Assembly: GCA_028583405.1 (NCBI GenBank)
Contig: CM053256.1
Location: forward strand, 26,137,325 to 26,201,324
Direction: 5' to 3'
DNA length: 64,000 bases
Source of the DNA: Pogonophryne albipinna
Taxonomy: Eukaryota > Chordata > Actinopteri > Perciformes > Artedidraconidae
In this document: positions 1 through 10,439 of the stretch, piece after piece
How positions within the stretch are numbered: the stretch's first letter is position 1
Layout of the letters: every line of letters starts with the position of its first letter
Notes under the pieces: model-generated
Databases searched by the model: none
What the model saw: only the letters and a program-made list of their open reading frames with translations
Told to the model about the DNA's origin: nothing
Translations under genes and position numbers: made by a program

Positions 1-1597
1 CTCTGCCCTCTATGTTAGAGGCAGAGCTGGAGTATGACGGGGGATCAACACCAATCTCCCGGGGGGAGGTCACTGAGGTTGTTAAACAACTCCACAGTGG
101 CAAAGCCCCGGGGGTGGATGAGATCCGCCCAGAAATGCTGAAGGCTCTGGGTGTTGAGGGACTGTCATGGTTGACACGTCTCATCAACATTGCGTGGAAA
201 GGGGAAACAGTACCGAAGGAGTGGCAGACCGGGGTGGTGGTTCCCATTTTTAAAAAGGGGGATCAGAGGGTGTGTGCCAATTACAGAGGCATCACACTAC
301 TCAGCCTCCCCGGGAAAGTTTACTCTAAGGTACTCGAAAGGAGGGTCAGGCCGATTGTCGAACCTCAGATTGAGGAGGAACAATGCGGATTCCGTCCTGG
401 TCGTGGAACGACGGATCAGCTTTTTACTCTCGCAAGGATCCTGGAGGGGGCCTGGGAGTACGCTTATCCGGTCTACATGTGTTTTTTGGACTTGGAGAAG
501 GCGTATGACCGGGTTCCCAGGGAGTTACTGTGGGAGGTGCTGCGGGAGTATGGGGTGAGGGGGTCTCTATTCAGGGCCATCCAATCTCTGTACTCCCAAA
601 GCGAGAGCTGTGTCCGGGTCCTCGGCAGTAAGTCGGACCCATTTCCGGTGAGGGTTGGCCTCCGCCAGGGCTGCGCTTTGTCACCAATCCTGTTTGTAAT
701 ATACATGGATCGGATTTCGAGGCGTAGTCATGGGGGAGGGGGTCTGCAGTTTGGTGGACTAAGGATTGCACCACTGCTTTTTGCAGATGATGTGGTTCTG
801 ATGGCTTCATCGGTCTGCGACCTTCAGCACTCACTGGATCGGTTCGCAACCGAGTGTGAAGCGGCTGGGATGAGGATCAGCACCTCCAAATCTGAGGCCA
901 TGGTTCTCAGCAGGAAACCGATGGACTGTCCACTCCAAGTAGGGAATGAGTCCTTACCCCAAATGAAGGAGTTCAAGTATCTCGGGGTCTTGTTCTCGAG
1001 TGAGGGAACAATGGAGCGTGAGATGGGCCGGAGAATCGGAGCAGCGGGAGCGGTACTGCAGTCGCTTTACCGCACCGTTGTGACGAAAAGGGAGCTGAGC
1101 CAGAAGGCAAAGCTCTCTGTCTACCGGGCCATTTTCGTTCCTACCCTCACCTATGGTCATGAAGGATGGGTCATGACCGAAAGAACGAGATCGCGGATAC
1201 AAGCGGTCGAGATGGGTTTTCTCCGCAGGGTGGCTGGTGTCTCCCTTAGGGATAAGGTGAGAAGTTCGGTCATCAGGGAGGGACTCGGAGTTGAGCCGCT
1301 CCTCCTTCGCGTCGAAAGGAGCCAGTTGAGGTGGTTCGGGCACCTAGTTAGGATGCCACCTGGGCGCCTCCCTAGGGAGGTGTTCCAGGCACGTCCAGCT
1401 GGGAAGAGACCAAGGGGTAGACCTAGGACCAGGTGGAGGGATTATATCTCTTCGCTGGCCTGGGAGCGCCTTGGGATCCCCCAGTCAGAGCTGGTTGATG
1501 TCACCAGGGAAAAGGAAGTTTGGGGCTCTCTGCTGGAACGGCTACCTCCGCGACCCGACCACGGATAAGCGGAAGAAGATGGATGGATGGATGGATG
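1..1597 (+). mobile_element. Rex3 non-LTR retrotransposon (RTE clade), 5' cut by window edge
   Basis: The copy runs from the window edge to a GATG microsatellite tail at about 1577-1597, the 3' end form I associate with Rex3. The bases at 222-241 and the complement near 660-680 match, from memory, the degenerate primer pair used to amplify Rex3 in fish chromosomes. The reading frame is open up to the stop, so this copy looks fairly young. It lies downstream of the ggct last exon. Confidence 0.85.
3..1568 (+). CDS. Rex3 reverse transcriptase, C-terminal two thirds
   Basis: This frame is open from the window edge to the TAA at 1566-1568 and encodes about 520 residues of LINE polyprotein. Seen directly: the palm A motif FLDLEKAYDRV (near 480-512), the GLRQGCALSPILF region (near 655-695), the catalytic FADD box (near 779-792), and the LINE thumb and C-terminal stretch ending in PRGRPRTRWRDYISSLAWER. 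The N-terminal endonuclease would lie before the window. The enzyme would copy element RNA at a nicked target in the nucleus. There is no internal stop or frameshift. The first ATG at 12 is not the real start, because family members begin far upstream. Confidence 0.85.
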   Translation: MPSMLEAELEYDGGSTPISRGEVTEVVKQLHSGKAPGVDEIRPEMLKALGVEGLSWLTRLINIAWKGETVPKEWQTGVVVPIFKKGDQRVCANYRGITLLSLPGKVYSKVLERRVRPIVEPQIEEEQCGFRPGRGTTDQLFTLARILEGAWEYAYPVYMCFLDLEKAYDRVPRELLWEVLREYGVRGSLFRAIQSLYSQSESCVRVLGSKSDPFPVRVGLRQGCALSPILFVIYMDRISRRSHGGGGLQFGGLRIAPLLFADDVVLMASSVCDLQHSLDRFATECEAAGMRISTSKSEAMVLSRKPMDCPLQVGNESLPQMKEFKYLGVLFSSEGTMEREMGRRIGAAGAVLQSLYRTVVTKRELSQKAKLSVYRAIFVPTLTYGHEGWVMTERTRSRIQAVEMGFLRRVAGVSLRDKVRSSVIREGLGVEPLLLRVERSQLRWFGHLVRMPPGRLPREVFQARPAGKRPRGRPRTRWRDYISSLAWERLGIPQSELVDVTREKEVWGSLLERLPPRPDHG

Positions 1598-2962
1598 TCA
1601 AGCTTTACATCTTTCAGTCTTTACAATGCACTGTTGGAAATTACATTCCAAAGGCTAAATTCAAACTCAATACCATAAATAACTGGGTACCAAAGTGCTT
1701 TACCTGATAGAACACGTTCCACACGGAGCAGCAACCAACCGGCTGGGCCTTTTGCTGCATATCATCTCCTCCCTCTCCACTGTTTCCAGTAGATATCTAC
1801 TGCCTCTGTCCAATAAAACTGAAATGCCCCAAAACAATCATATTTAAAAAGTTAAAAACAATAACTTGCTTTTGGCATTCAAATGTATTAGAATCTCACC
1901 TTTTACCTGGATGTCAGGAAGGCCAGGAAGGCGTTCCCTTCAAGTCCGCAACCAGTCATAGGAGTTCAAATGCAAAGCCTGAACGATGACAAGAGCGAGA
2001 CTTACATTTTACAAGATAAGTAATACCAGAGCAGTGTTTACGACATGCAGAGAACAGATCAAATCCCCTGACAGACTCACACACTTTGGTGATGTCCTCA
2101 TCTGATAATGATGTTTCATTTTTAGCAGCAAAGTAACATTACTCAAGGTATATGTTGGACCCAACTCAGTACAGTATGTTTTGCATCTCCTCAACAATGG
2201 TCTGTATAGTTGAGTAGAAACAAACTGTCCCTACAGTTTCAGGTAGATTAACAAAGAAAAGTTTGCAATGAAGCACAAAACCCCTCTTTGTATTAAGCTA
2301 GCTGCCACAGAAAGTACAGCTTAACATGCTAACCTTGTAGAGTTAGCTAACGTTAGCTAACTTCATGTCCAACTAAAAACCTCTAACGTGCATTACATTG
2401 ACGATTTTAAACACAACTTAACTCTCTCAACTTGTAAAATAACGTTAATTTAAAATACCCTTAAATAACTAATCACGTTTTTCAGGGGCAACACAAACTG
2501 CAGAAAACGTTAGCTGCTAACTGTTGTTAGCTAAGACAGCACCTCGTAACAATAGCCTCCTAGCAAACTTAAGGTTACGTTAACATTAACTTAACGATGT
2601 CAGAAAGCAAAACGAACCTTCGAGAAATCTTTTACTCTCAGACTGGGTGTAATTGTGTAGCGTTGCTTACCTCCAGAAGGACTTTTAGCTGTTTCCCAGT
2701 AGAGACTAGAGAGAGCTGTCAGAGCGGTTGCTCTCAGAAGAGCAGCATTGGGCGGACCAGATAAGACCAGAGAAGAACCAGTTAAGCACCAGAAAAGCAC
2801 AAGAATGGTTCTTGAACCGGTTTGGTTTATTGGCAGTTTGCAAACCACTTAAGAGTACTGGAGTGTGAAACAAAAGCCATTGAGTCAGTGTTGTGGTGCT
2901 GTTGCTTTGGTCTGGATCTGTGAGCTAACCACGCCCCGTTCATTTGCATATAAGGAAAGGAA
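1598..2962. other. No gene seen; AT-rich DNA with GTTAGCTAAC-like short repeats
   Basis: I see no supported coding exon. The stretch 2330-2560 is rich in TTAGC/GCTAA words often found at the ends of fish non-autonomous DNA transposons, but no element ends could be paired. Confidence 0.5.
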
Positions 2963-3228
2963 ATGTCTCATCATGAAATACAAGTCACCTGAAATAAATA
3001 AATGCGTCATTATGAAATACAAGTCATCTGAAATAAATAAATATGTCATTATGAAATACGAGTCTCTTGAAATAAATAAATGTGTCATTATGAAATACAA
3101 GTCTCTTGAAATAAATAAATAAATGTGTCATTATGAAATAAAAGTCTCTTGAAATAAATAAATGTGTCATTATGAAATAAAAGTCCCATGAAATAAATAA
3201 ATGTGTATTTAAATGTACATGTATACAT
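2963..3228. repeat. Minisatellite, about 39-bp unit, 6-7 copies
   Basis: The units read roughly GTCATTATGAAATACAAGTC followed by TCTTGAAATAAATAAAT. They vary at the CAA/AAA and CTC/ACC/CCA positions. The open frame across the array is a by-product of the repeat. Confidence 0.9.
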
Positions 3229-3837
3229 ATTTATTGCCTCATTTATTTATTTCAGAATTTATTTCATAGGCATATTTATATATATATATATATATGTATT
3301 TATTTAATTATTTATTTATTTATTTAATTTTGGCTTAAATGGCATTCCATACTCCGGTAGATACCCACCGGTGCGCGAGCTCTCTCTCTCACTCGCTCGC
3401 GCAGGCACACAAAATGGCTCGTGCCACACACACACAGAGCAGAGCTTGAATGAAACACAGAGACCCAGAAGTAAGCTACTTGTACTCACGAGGCCTATTA
3501 TGTGCAGAATCCCTCTCGTTTTCAGGTGGTTTTGATTGAGTGTCCACACGTGGACGTTTAAGGACTAAAAAAAATCCATTTTTGACTTTGCTGTTAGCAA
3601 ATCATTTGGCGCTCTAGCTAACAGTCACTCAAGTGTCACAAAGTAATTTAGCCTATGGGTAGGTCAAAAATCGAATGGGTGCTGGCCATTGGCCTAATCA
3701 TATCACCTGTGTTGGCTTTATGTTTTTGGTCAAACATTTGTTTGTTTCACATTTGCATTGATGTAATCAATAATTTTTCTAATTTAATTTAATAAAAATA
3801 ATAATAATAATTTTAGAAAAAAAAAACAACAACACAT
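3229..3837. other. AT-rich spacer, no gene seen
   Basis: It contains a short TA run near 3278-3296, ATTT-rich sequence, and a GA/CT-rich patch near 3370-3400. It may be the interior of the hAT-like element whose right end is at 3921, but its left end was not found. Confidence 0.4.
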
Positions 3838-3921
3838 ATTTCTTGGGGGTGCTTAGGGGGTGCTTTGGCAATCCTGGGGGGTGCTTCAGCACCCCCTAGC
3901 TCCCCCATTGCGCCGCCCCTG
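3838..3921 (-). mobile_element. hAT-type terminal repeat fused to the last ggct exon
   Basis: Read on the minus strand the end is CAGGGGCGGCGCAATGGGGG followed by a GGTGCTGAAGCACC hairpin, a form typical of fish hAT elements. The adjacent host bases 3922-3929 would be one copy of the 8-bp target duplication. I could not find a second copy of those bases in the window, so the other end is missing or beyond the window start. Confidence 0.6.
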
Positions 3922-4015
3922 GTAGAGGACCTTCATACATGTTGGTCTTGATGGCTCTCAGCTTCACCTGGTAGCCCTTTGGCAAGCTGTTCTGCCCTGC
4001 TCCAATCACGATTAC
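3922..4015 (-). pseudogene. ggct: ggct last coding exon, C-terminus replaced by transposon sequence
   Basis: The acceptor is CTGCAG ending at 4016. The exon encodes VIVIGAGQNSLPKGYQVKLR and then AIKTNMYEGPL. It then enters the hAT end at 3921, which adds about eight foreign residues and a TAG at 3896-3898. Known GGCT proteins continue for roughly 15-20 residues past this point, so the native tail is lost. Confidence 0.85.
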
Positions 4016-5049
4016 CTGCAGTGGATGAAACCAGATATATTGACGGTCCTTAATTAAACTGATAACAGCCGAATAACCCTGTGTTCTCAGATCATGCATC
4101 GTCAATGTTTTTTAACTCAAGTGTCAAATGTGTTGAGTTGGATCAGGAAGGGTGTATTCTGCGGCCGCATTCAGAAACATTTAAAGGGTGAAAGACGGGG
4201 GGTACAACTGAGCTGACCCAGATTTGGATCATTACTACAATGTGGGCTGGCTTTACATTGAAATCCTTGGAAAGTTCCACACACGTCCCAACCTATCGTC
4301 CCCTTATATAGTCCGCTGGCTGAATCCCCTCCTGCAGCTGTGTGTCTGTGTATTCAGCAGGGAGGGGGGGACTTAGAGAAAAGTTGTTATTTATCTATAT
4401 ATATATAATACATATAATGGTACTGTTCTAGCCGTAAACACTGAAGAAAGAACATGTCAAGCTATGTGCTGTATATCAGAAACAATGCACAACGTATTTT
4501 AGAAGTAATATGGCCTGTGTTTACATTAGCAAGCATCACTAACACTCAGAGCTAACACTGTACTCGAGAGAATATGTGTAAAGAAGCCGGATGTCAAAGG
4601 TACTCACCTTGTGGTAAACCCGCGAGAGAGAAAGCGTTTGAGCTCCATACTGTTTCAGAAATAATGCTTGATGTGGTTTGGAACATAATATGGTGTTTAA
4701 TCATGGCAGCGTTTAGCTGGGTTTCTGCTGGTAGACAGTCTCCTCTTCACAGAGCTCACTGCTCACTGTTTTTGCAATTCCATAAATCAAATTCCTGATT
4801 TGTTAAACAAAAATGTATACTCTGTATAGTATGTGTATTCACTCTGTCCTAAATGGCTTGTTGGAGCTCCTGCCCCCCCCCCCCCTCCCTATGAGCCCAC
4901 TGTGCTCTGATTGGTCAGCTCGCCCACTCTGTTCTGATGAGTCCACCACCGTTACAGCGGAACATCAGTGTTTATGTGTTACAATGGCGTTTGTTAGCAA
5001 CCAGGAAATGACACCAGTAATGACAAACAGATGAGAATGCTGCGTGGGG

Positions 5050-5453
5050 TTTGGGGGTGTTTCTCAATGTCGAGGACGCTTCCTTGGTAGGACATGTCTT
5101 CCGAGTCAGGTCCTTCAGAAGCGAGGCAAGAATCCTTCCTAGCCTTGGAAAACGAAGAATGGTCGGAACAGGCTAACAGGTGTGCAGGTGTGCGTCATAT
5201 GAGAGGCCCCGCCTTACATTTTCCGCCAAAGATTTTGGAAATTGGTCTGTGCGCAAAGCATTGTGGGGATTTTAAGACCGCAGAGGATACACATGTGCAC
5301 CCTCGAAATGTCCCGCAACGAAGGACGCCGGCCTCGATATAATTCCAAGCATGCTGGACATTGGAACAGTCCTTCGGCGGGACTCGATGACGTACAGTAG
5401 CATCCTTGAAATAGTGGCTCTGGAGGAGCCTTCCTCGACATTGAGAAACACCC
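5050..5453. mobile_element. Short non-autonomous DNA element nested in the TTAA element
   Basis: The ends are inverted copies: GGTGTTTCTCAATGTCGAGG at the left and its complement CCTCGACATTGAGAAACACC at the right (about 5433-5452). The interior has no coding content. Flanking duplications are not clear. Confidence 0.6.
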
Positions 5454-5658
5454 TGGGTGCCGTGTTGGCGGGACGTTGCAGGGCTCGCTGCTCCGCCCTT
5501 TGACGATCGAGGAGCGGACAGTGTGAGCTGTATTACTGGTGTCGTTTCCTGGTTGCTGCGTGGGATCTGCGAGACAGCGAGACATCGCGGAACTCAGCCT
5601 GAGCACACACACTCACAGCCAGGCTGTTCGCCACACAGTTCGCCACCCATTCACAGCC

Positions 5659-5752
5659 TGAGAAAAGATAAGGCTGAGTGAGTGTGTGTGCCGGCAAAAC
5701 TCCGCAGAGTAGCGCGGCTGAGAAAATATAAGGCTGAGTGAGTGTGTGTGTG
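5659..5752. repeat. Direct repeat, 33 bp, two copies
   Basis: CTGAGAAAAGATAAGGCTGA with a following GTGAGTGTGTGTG run (5659-5691) recurs at 5719-5751 with one change (AGATAA to ATATAA). Confidence 0.75.
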
Positions 5753-6124
5753 TGAGGAGCTCCACGGATTGGTCCATTTGGTCGTCGTTACAACTTACAT
5801 CACTTAGACCAGGAAAAAGTGGAAAATGGAAAAAGAAAAATCTCCAACGAGGCGTTCTGGGTCAGCATAGACAGGTCGCTACAGGGTGTACTTTGAGGGG
5901 TTTTGACTCTGCAGACCGTTTACATGCATAAAAAGCTACATAACACACAAGGGGACGGGTAATAACCGGAAAAGCATGACATGGGTCCTTTAAAGGACAG
6001 TAATTAAATTACAATACTTTTATAATCTGATATATCCTGATCATTTTTTTAACAGGTAATTAGTAATTGCAACAGAATACCATTTTAAAGTAACCATACC
6101 AACCCTGCCCACTGGTGGTGCAGT

Positions 6125-6255
6125 GACGAGTCCTAAAAGCCGGAAGTGAGTTAGCATTTTACCATTACCGGTTCCCTCGTCTCAGAGTCAATGGGATTTC
6201 TCCAAAGGATTTTGGAAAATAGCTGGAAATAAAGTCTGTGGTTGACACAAATTTA
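6125..6255. repeat. Dispersed repeat family copy 1 (others at 46199 and 62165)
   Basis: The core GAGTTAGCATTTTACCA, a following GGTTCCCTCGTC, then GGAAAATA and GTCTGTGGTTGACACAA recur at 62185-62270 and in part at 46205-46260. The family is unidentified and probably a DNA-transposon end. Confidence 0.6.
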
Positions 6256-7140
6256 AGAGATGGATCACGTTTTGCTCTTCTTCCAATTGGGCTGTTTGAA
6301 ACATTGCCCATTCCCTGGACCTGGCCATGACTATGAGGTCGTTCAGATAAAATAAAACCCTCATGCCATGGTCGCGAAGCGGCTGAAGCGCTGTGGCCAC
6401 ACATTTGCTGAACGTGTGTGGGGATAGGGAGTAGCCGAACGGTAGTCTGTTGTACTCGTAGGCTATCCCTTGGAAGGCAAAACGCAAATACTTTCTGTGC
6501 TCTGGAGCAATTTCGACATGAAAGTAAGCGTCCTTCAGGTCGATGGTTGTGAACCAATCGCCCGGCTGCACTAGGTCCAATAACTGTTTTATAGTTAACA
6601 TATGGAATTGTGCAGGCAATGTGCTGATTCAGGCTGCGGAGATCTAGAATGGGTCTGAATTCTCCTGTCTTCTTGGGAACCAGGAAGTACATGGAATAAA
6701 GCCCATTTTCTCTCTCCTGTGAGTGCACAACAGACACCGCTTGTTTTGCACCAGGGCGTGAATCTCTGCCGAAAGGAAACCTATCTCCTCCTGGGATGAT
6801 AGATTTGCCTCTCTTATGCCATTGAATGGAGGAGGGACGCTGCAAAATTGGAGTGAGTAACCCTGTTTCAGTGTCCTGTCCATCCACTTTGTTAATACAC
6901 AGCTGAGCTTCCATTCCCCATAACAGTGTGTTAGGGGACAAGCAATCAGCTGTGGAGCCACAGCAAGGAAGTTGTGGTACTCCCTGGTGACCCACTTCAC
7001 CGCCAAACTCTCCATGAAAGGAAGTTCGGCCCATGGGGGGTCAACAAAGAAAGGGAAGATTTTCTACTGAGGTCCCTGAATGCACCGCAGCGCGCTCTCA
7101 TGGGACAGCACACTCTGCCATAAATCAGCCCTCACCCAGA
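6256..7140 (-). pseudogene. DIRS-type retrotransposon reverse transcriptase fragment
   Basis: Two minus-strand frames joined by a frameshift near 6620 encode a DIRS/Gypsy-like reverse transcriptase. They contain MYFLVPKKTGEFRPILDLRS, then TTIDLKDAYFHVEIAPEHRK, LRFAFQG and NRLPFGYSLSPHTFSK. The catalytic box reads YLND where YLDD is expected, so the fragment is dead by both frame and residue. No tyrosine recombinase or terminal repeats accompany it. It abuts the BEL long terminal repeat region. Confidence 0.8.
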
Positions 7141-7178
7141 CGGTAAAATGCATTAATTGGAGTTTTTACGCTAGGCGG

Positions 7179-7649
7179 TGTGTCTCCTAACAATAACGCC
7201 GGCCATAATGCCCCTGTACCCACATAGCGCTTTGATAGCATTTCCTGCGGTTTATTACTCTCACATGCGCATGCCCACTAGCTGCTTCCTTTACTGGAGT
7301 TGCAACTGGGGCAGCGAGTGGGGAATCTGTACGGTTAACATTATGTGGTTGTTGGAGATGAATGTTCAAACTGGAGCCACAAACCACCAGGAGACAGGAG
7401 TTTAAACTTCTTTGTTTTATTTTATCAGGGTATGTTGGTGGGATGGTAGCTGTTGCCAATGCTTATTGTTAAATCAAAAGACACATGGCGAACAGCTAGC
7501 AAACACTCAATCCTGGTGTGGGTGTTTGAGGACAAAGAGGAGGAAGTCCTCATCCAGGCCTCTATTTATAGCCTGTGAGGAAGTTCTACCTGCTTCCCTA
7601 CACAGTGCCTCTTGTGGACAGGAGGGTTACACACATGCAATTTCTAACA
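7179..7649 (-). repeat. Probable BEL copy 1 3' LTR
   Basis: On the minus strand it starts TGTTAGAAATTGCATG, right after a purine tract (GGGGGCGGC) downstream of pol. It contains AATAAAATAAAA (plus 7412-7425), a possible polyadenylation signal, and ends near GGAGACACA. The outer edge at 7179 is a guess from the TG...CA rule because no partner repeat is in the window. Confidence 0.4.
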
Positions 7650-7679
7650 GCCGCCCCCGTATTTGTGCAGCAAATACGT

Positions 7680-8060
7680 TTAATCGGTGTCTTCCGTGAA
7701 TTCAGGGAGTGGGATTAATCTTGAAACAGGTCTTACATATTCCCGACCTTGAATAATGACCTTAGCACTGCGGACGTTTCCATCTTTTCCAGGGTAGGTT
7801 TCACTTATCCTACCAATAGGCCATGATGCTCGAGGATATTGGGGGTCAACCACCATCACAACCTTCCCGGAATCCAGGTTCTCCTTGTTTGTCTTCAATT
7901 TTTGTCTGGTTTGAAGATTCGGAAGGTAATGGCGAATGAAGGCTGTCCAGAAATTATCAGCTAGGATCTGACTGTGACGCCACTTCCTCCTGCCCAGGAG
8001 CTCACTGTCACAGTAGATTGCCTGAGGAAGAGAGGAGTCGGGCCACCCCATCAACAGCAT
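7680..8060 (-). pseudogene. BEL/Pao pol C-terminal domain
   Basis: The frame encodes WRHSQILADNFWTAFIRHYL, then GKVVMVVDPQYPRASWPIGR and a short end in RLIPLPE. This is the chromodomain-like tail that follows the integrase in fish BEL elements (the DUF5641 type). It is separated from the integrase frame by about 100 bases that include a break. It belongs to BEL copy 1. Confidence 0.75.
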
Positions 8061-8165
8061 ATTTGGTGTAACTGGGTCTGGATCAGCAAGGTCAGAAGAG
8101 ACATATCAGAGGGGTTTTGAATTCAGAATACCTTCCACTTCAATCAGGACGGTGTGAAGGACTGT

Positions 8166-8822
8166 TTATGTGGTTGGTTGGTTCCCTAGTGCAACATGAA
8201 GGGCCTGTTTTATTGATCTTATTTCCCTTTCCCAGCTACCGCCGAAATGTGGGGAACATGGAGGATTAAACTGGAAGTGGACTTGTGTGTTGGCTAATTG
8301 CTGCTTCAAGTCCGGTGCCATGGACTGGAAGGCATTTTGTAGCTCTGCATTACCCCCTTTGAAATTAGTCCCGCAGTCAGACAATATTTCATGGGGTTTA
8401 CCTCTGCGTGAGACGAATCTTCTGAAGGCCATTAAGAATGTATCTGTGTCCATACTGTCAAGAAGCTCAAGATGTATGCAGCGTGTTGTTAAGCATTTGA
8501 AAAGCAAGCCCCATCTTTTCTCTGTGCGGCGGCCAACTTTTACTGTGAAGCACCCAAAGCAGTCCATGCCAGTGGACCAAAAGGGGGGTTTAAAAAGTCT
8601 TAGACGGGCTGGAGGCAGGTCTGCCATGTTGGGAATTATAGGATTGGCTCTCCATCTCTGACAGTCTGGACACTGATGTTGATGCTGACAAATGGCTTGG
8701 CGCCCACGAAGAATCCAGTACCTGCGTCTCATTTCCCCAAGTACCCGCTCAGGGCCTGGGTGGAGCAGTTTCTCGTCATAATGCTTGATGAGGAGTTTAG
8801 TTATGGCATGTTTTGGATCCAA
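8166..8822 (-). pseudogene. BEL/Pao integrase
   Basis: The 218-residue frame shows the zinc-binding H-H-C-C region (HPGPERV to CPDCQRWRANP), then the catalytic core with WSTGMDCFGCFTVKVGRRTE, LSDCGTNFKG and PPCSPHFGGSWEREIRS. The D, D and E residues of the catalytic triad all appear present. Integrase would insert element cDNA into the genome. It is split by frame from neighbouring pol parts and is not expected to act. Confidence 0.85.
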
Positions 8823-8975
8823 TATTATTGGATGGATACTGTCCTGGGTAAGGTTCTCTACTCTTCGAAGTCGACCACCTACTCTGATGAGCCCAAGAGC
8901 AGGGTCTTAATCAGGAGACAAAGATAGGAGTTTACTACTCTTTAGAATTGATTTATTTGCTTTGAGGACATTGAA

Positions 8976-9173
8976 TTATTCAGGGAAGCTCTCTGCTTGG
9001 GCCCTTTGAAGAAGATGTCTCTCTGAGTTTGTATAGCTTTGGGCTATGTTTGAAATGTTATCTGCCGCCCCATAGAGCAGATTCCTGGTATCGTTGACGA
9101 GGTCGTCCCAGGTACGGTACTTGGTTGGGTCGGGAGTTTTTGTGTCCATAGTCATTACTGCTCCGCAGAACAT
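8976..9173 (-). pseudogene. BEL/Pao pol linker fragment between RNase H and integrase
   Basis: A 65-residue frame (TWDDLVNDTRNLLYGAADNI) lies between RNase H and integrase. It fits the loosely conserved linker of BEL polyproteins and is out of frame with both neighbours. Confidence 0.55.
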
Positions 9174-9215
9174 TGATTTTCGGATTTCCTCAACAGGCTC
9201 AGATTTAGTTTCAAG

Positions 9216-9965
9216 TCATGGATTAGCTGGCCAACAGTTTGTATTAAGCAAGAGGAAAGGCGGGCCCTGACTCCATCTGTGTTTATGTGAAATTTCGACT
9301 AGAGTTTTTCCCCTAGTTATGTCATCAGCTGGATTATTCTTTGAGTCAACATACCTCCAGCTCTTTGTGTCGGTTAGGGTCTGAATCTCAGCTATTCTTG
9401 TGCCAACAAACACCTTGTAATGGCAAGAGTCGGATGTTATCCATGATAGGACGGTGGTTGAATCTGTCCAGAGGGTCACCGACTGTAGAGGAATAGTGAG
9501 TTCGGTACTAAGGAGGTTGGCCAGTTGGGCACCAGATAGGGCTGCACATAGTTCAAGGCGTGGGATAGATAGCTGGCGTTTATGGGCAACACGAGATCTG
9601 GCCATTATGAAACTGACATGAGTTTGATCATGTTTATCCTGCGTCTGAAGGTACGCAACAGCTCCATACACACGCTCAGAGGCATAGAAAACATGCACAT
9701 GGTGGTCAGTGGTTGTGTTGGTGAAGATGGGGAGATAGCAGCGAGGGTAGTTGATGTCAGGGAGATTTTGCAGTTCCAACTCCCATGATTGCCATTTCCT
9801 CAATAGGCTTTCTGTCTTAATGACATTATCCCATCCTCTATCCTGCTTCCATAGATCCTGCACCAGTATCTTTGCACGGGTAGTGAAAGGGATCAGATAG
9901 CCTAAGGGGTCATATTGAGATGCCAAGACCTTGTAGATATTTCTCATTGTTGGTTGGTGGTAAGT
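9216..9965 (-). pseudogene. BEL/Pao reverse transcriptase thumb and RNase H
   Basis: The frame begins at the DIRS insertion junction and runs MRNIYKVLASQYDPLGYLIP, then an RNase H-like region with VFYASERVYGAVAYL, SRVAHKRQLSIPRLELCAAL, LWTDSTTVLSWI and VDSKNNPADDITRG. It continues the reverse transcriptase frame found at 16348-17543 across the inserted DIRS. A stop follows at 9213. Apart from the insertion the RT-RNase H frame looks undamaged. Confidence 0.85.
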
Positions 9966-9983
9966 GTTCTATTTCATCCTTAC

Positions 9984-10125
9984 TGACCGCCAGAGGCGGT
10001 GCTTTAGCACTGGATATCTTCTGTCTCGCGCATGCGCAGGTCGAATATTTATATCAACAAAGTCACGTGTGACCTCGTATGACCCCGGAAGGCATAAGTT
10101 CCGGTGCCGTCAACGAGTTCAGTCC
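9984..10125 (+). repeat. DIRS left inverted terminal repeat
   Basis: It starts TGACCGCCAGAGGCGGTGC and appears to match 16167-16308 base for base in inverted orientation. Confidence 0.92.
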
Positions 10126-10439
10126 TTTTTCATCTTCTCGCTGCACAGGTTACTACTTTATGAGTAGAAGCCAAGCTAGCTTACTGAAAATTAAGATTAT
10201 AGCTCATCGCTACCTGTAGCCTTGTGATCGTCTCGATCGGAGCTGCGGGCTAGAAAGACGCTCGCCCTCCAAAGGCTGCGACGAGCTAGCTGTCCGCCCT
10301 CCCAAGGGAGGGGACCGCGGTTTTCACCGCTCTGACCCTAGGAGCTCCGGACCGGTAAAGAGCGGACGCTCCTGCACGTCAGCCGGTGAGATCGCTACCA
10401 ATTATTGCTGATTGTGCTATATATATTCTCAAACTAAGG

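Larger units (their letters stand above)
4185..5989. mobile_element. TTAA-flanked DNA transposon, related to the palindromic element at 47652-52127
   Basis: The segment is bounded by TTAA at 4181-4184 and 5990-5993. Its right end (reverse complement AGGACCCATGTCATGC) resembles the ends AGGTCTCCTATTGTGC and AGGGGACCTATCATGC of the 47.6-52.1 kb element. The stretch 4190-4235 matches 51960-52005 in inverted orientation, and 4490-4720 matches 47880-48080 in inverted orientation. TTAA duplication suggests a Kolobok- or piggyBac-type enzyme, but no transposase was seen. Confidence 0.5.

Noticed and set aside
2865..3122. Repetitive Lys/Ile-rich small protein
   Set aside because: It follows the 39-bp AT-rich minisatellite exactly and has no conserved part.
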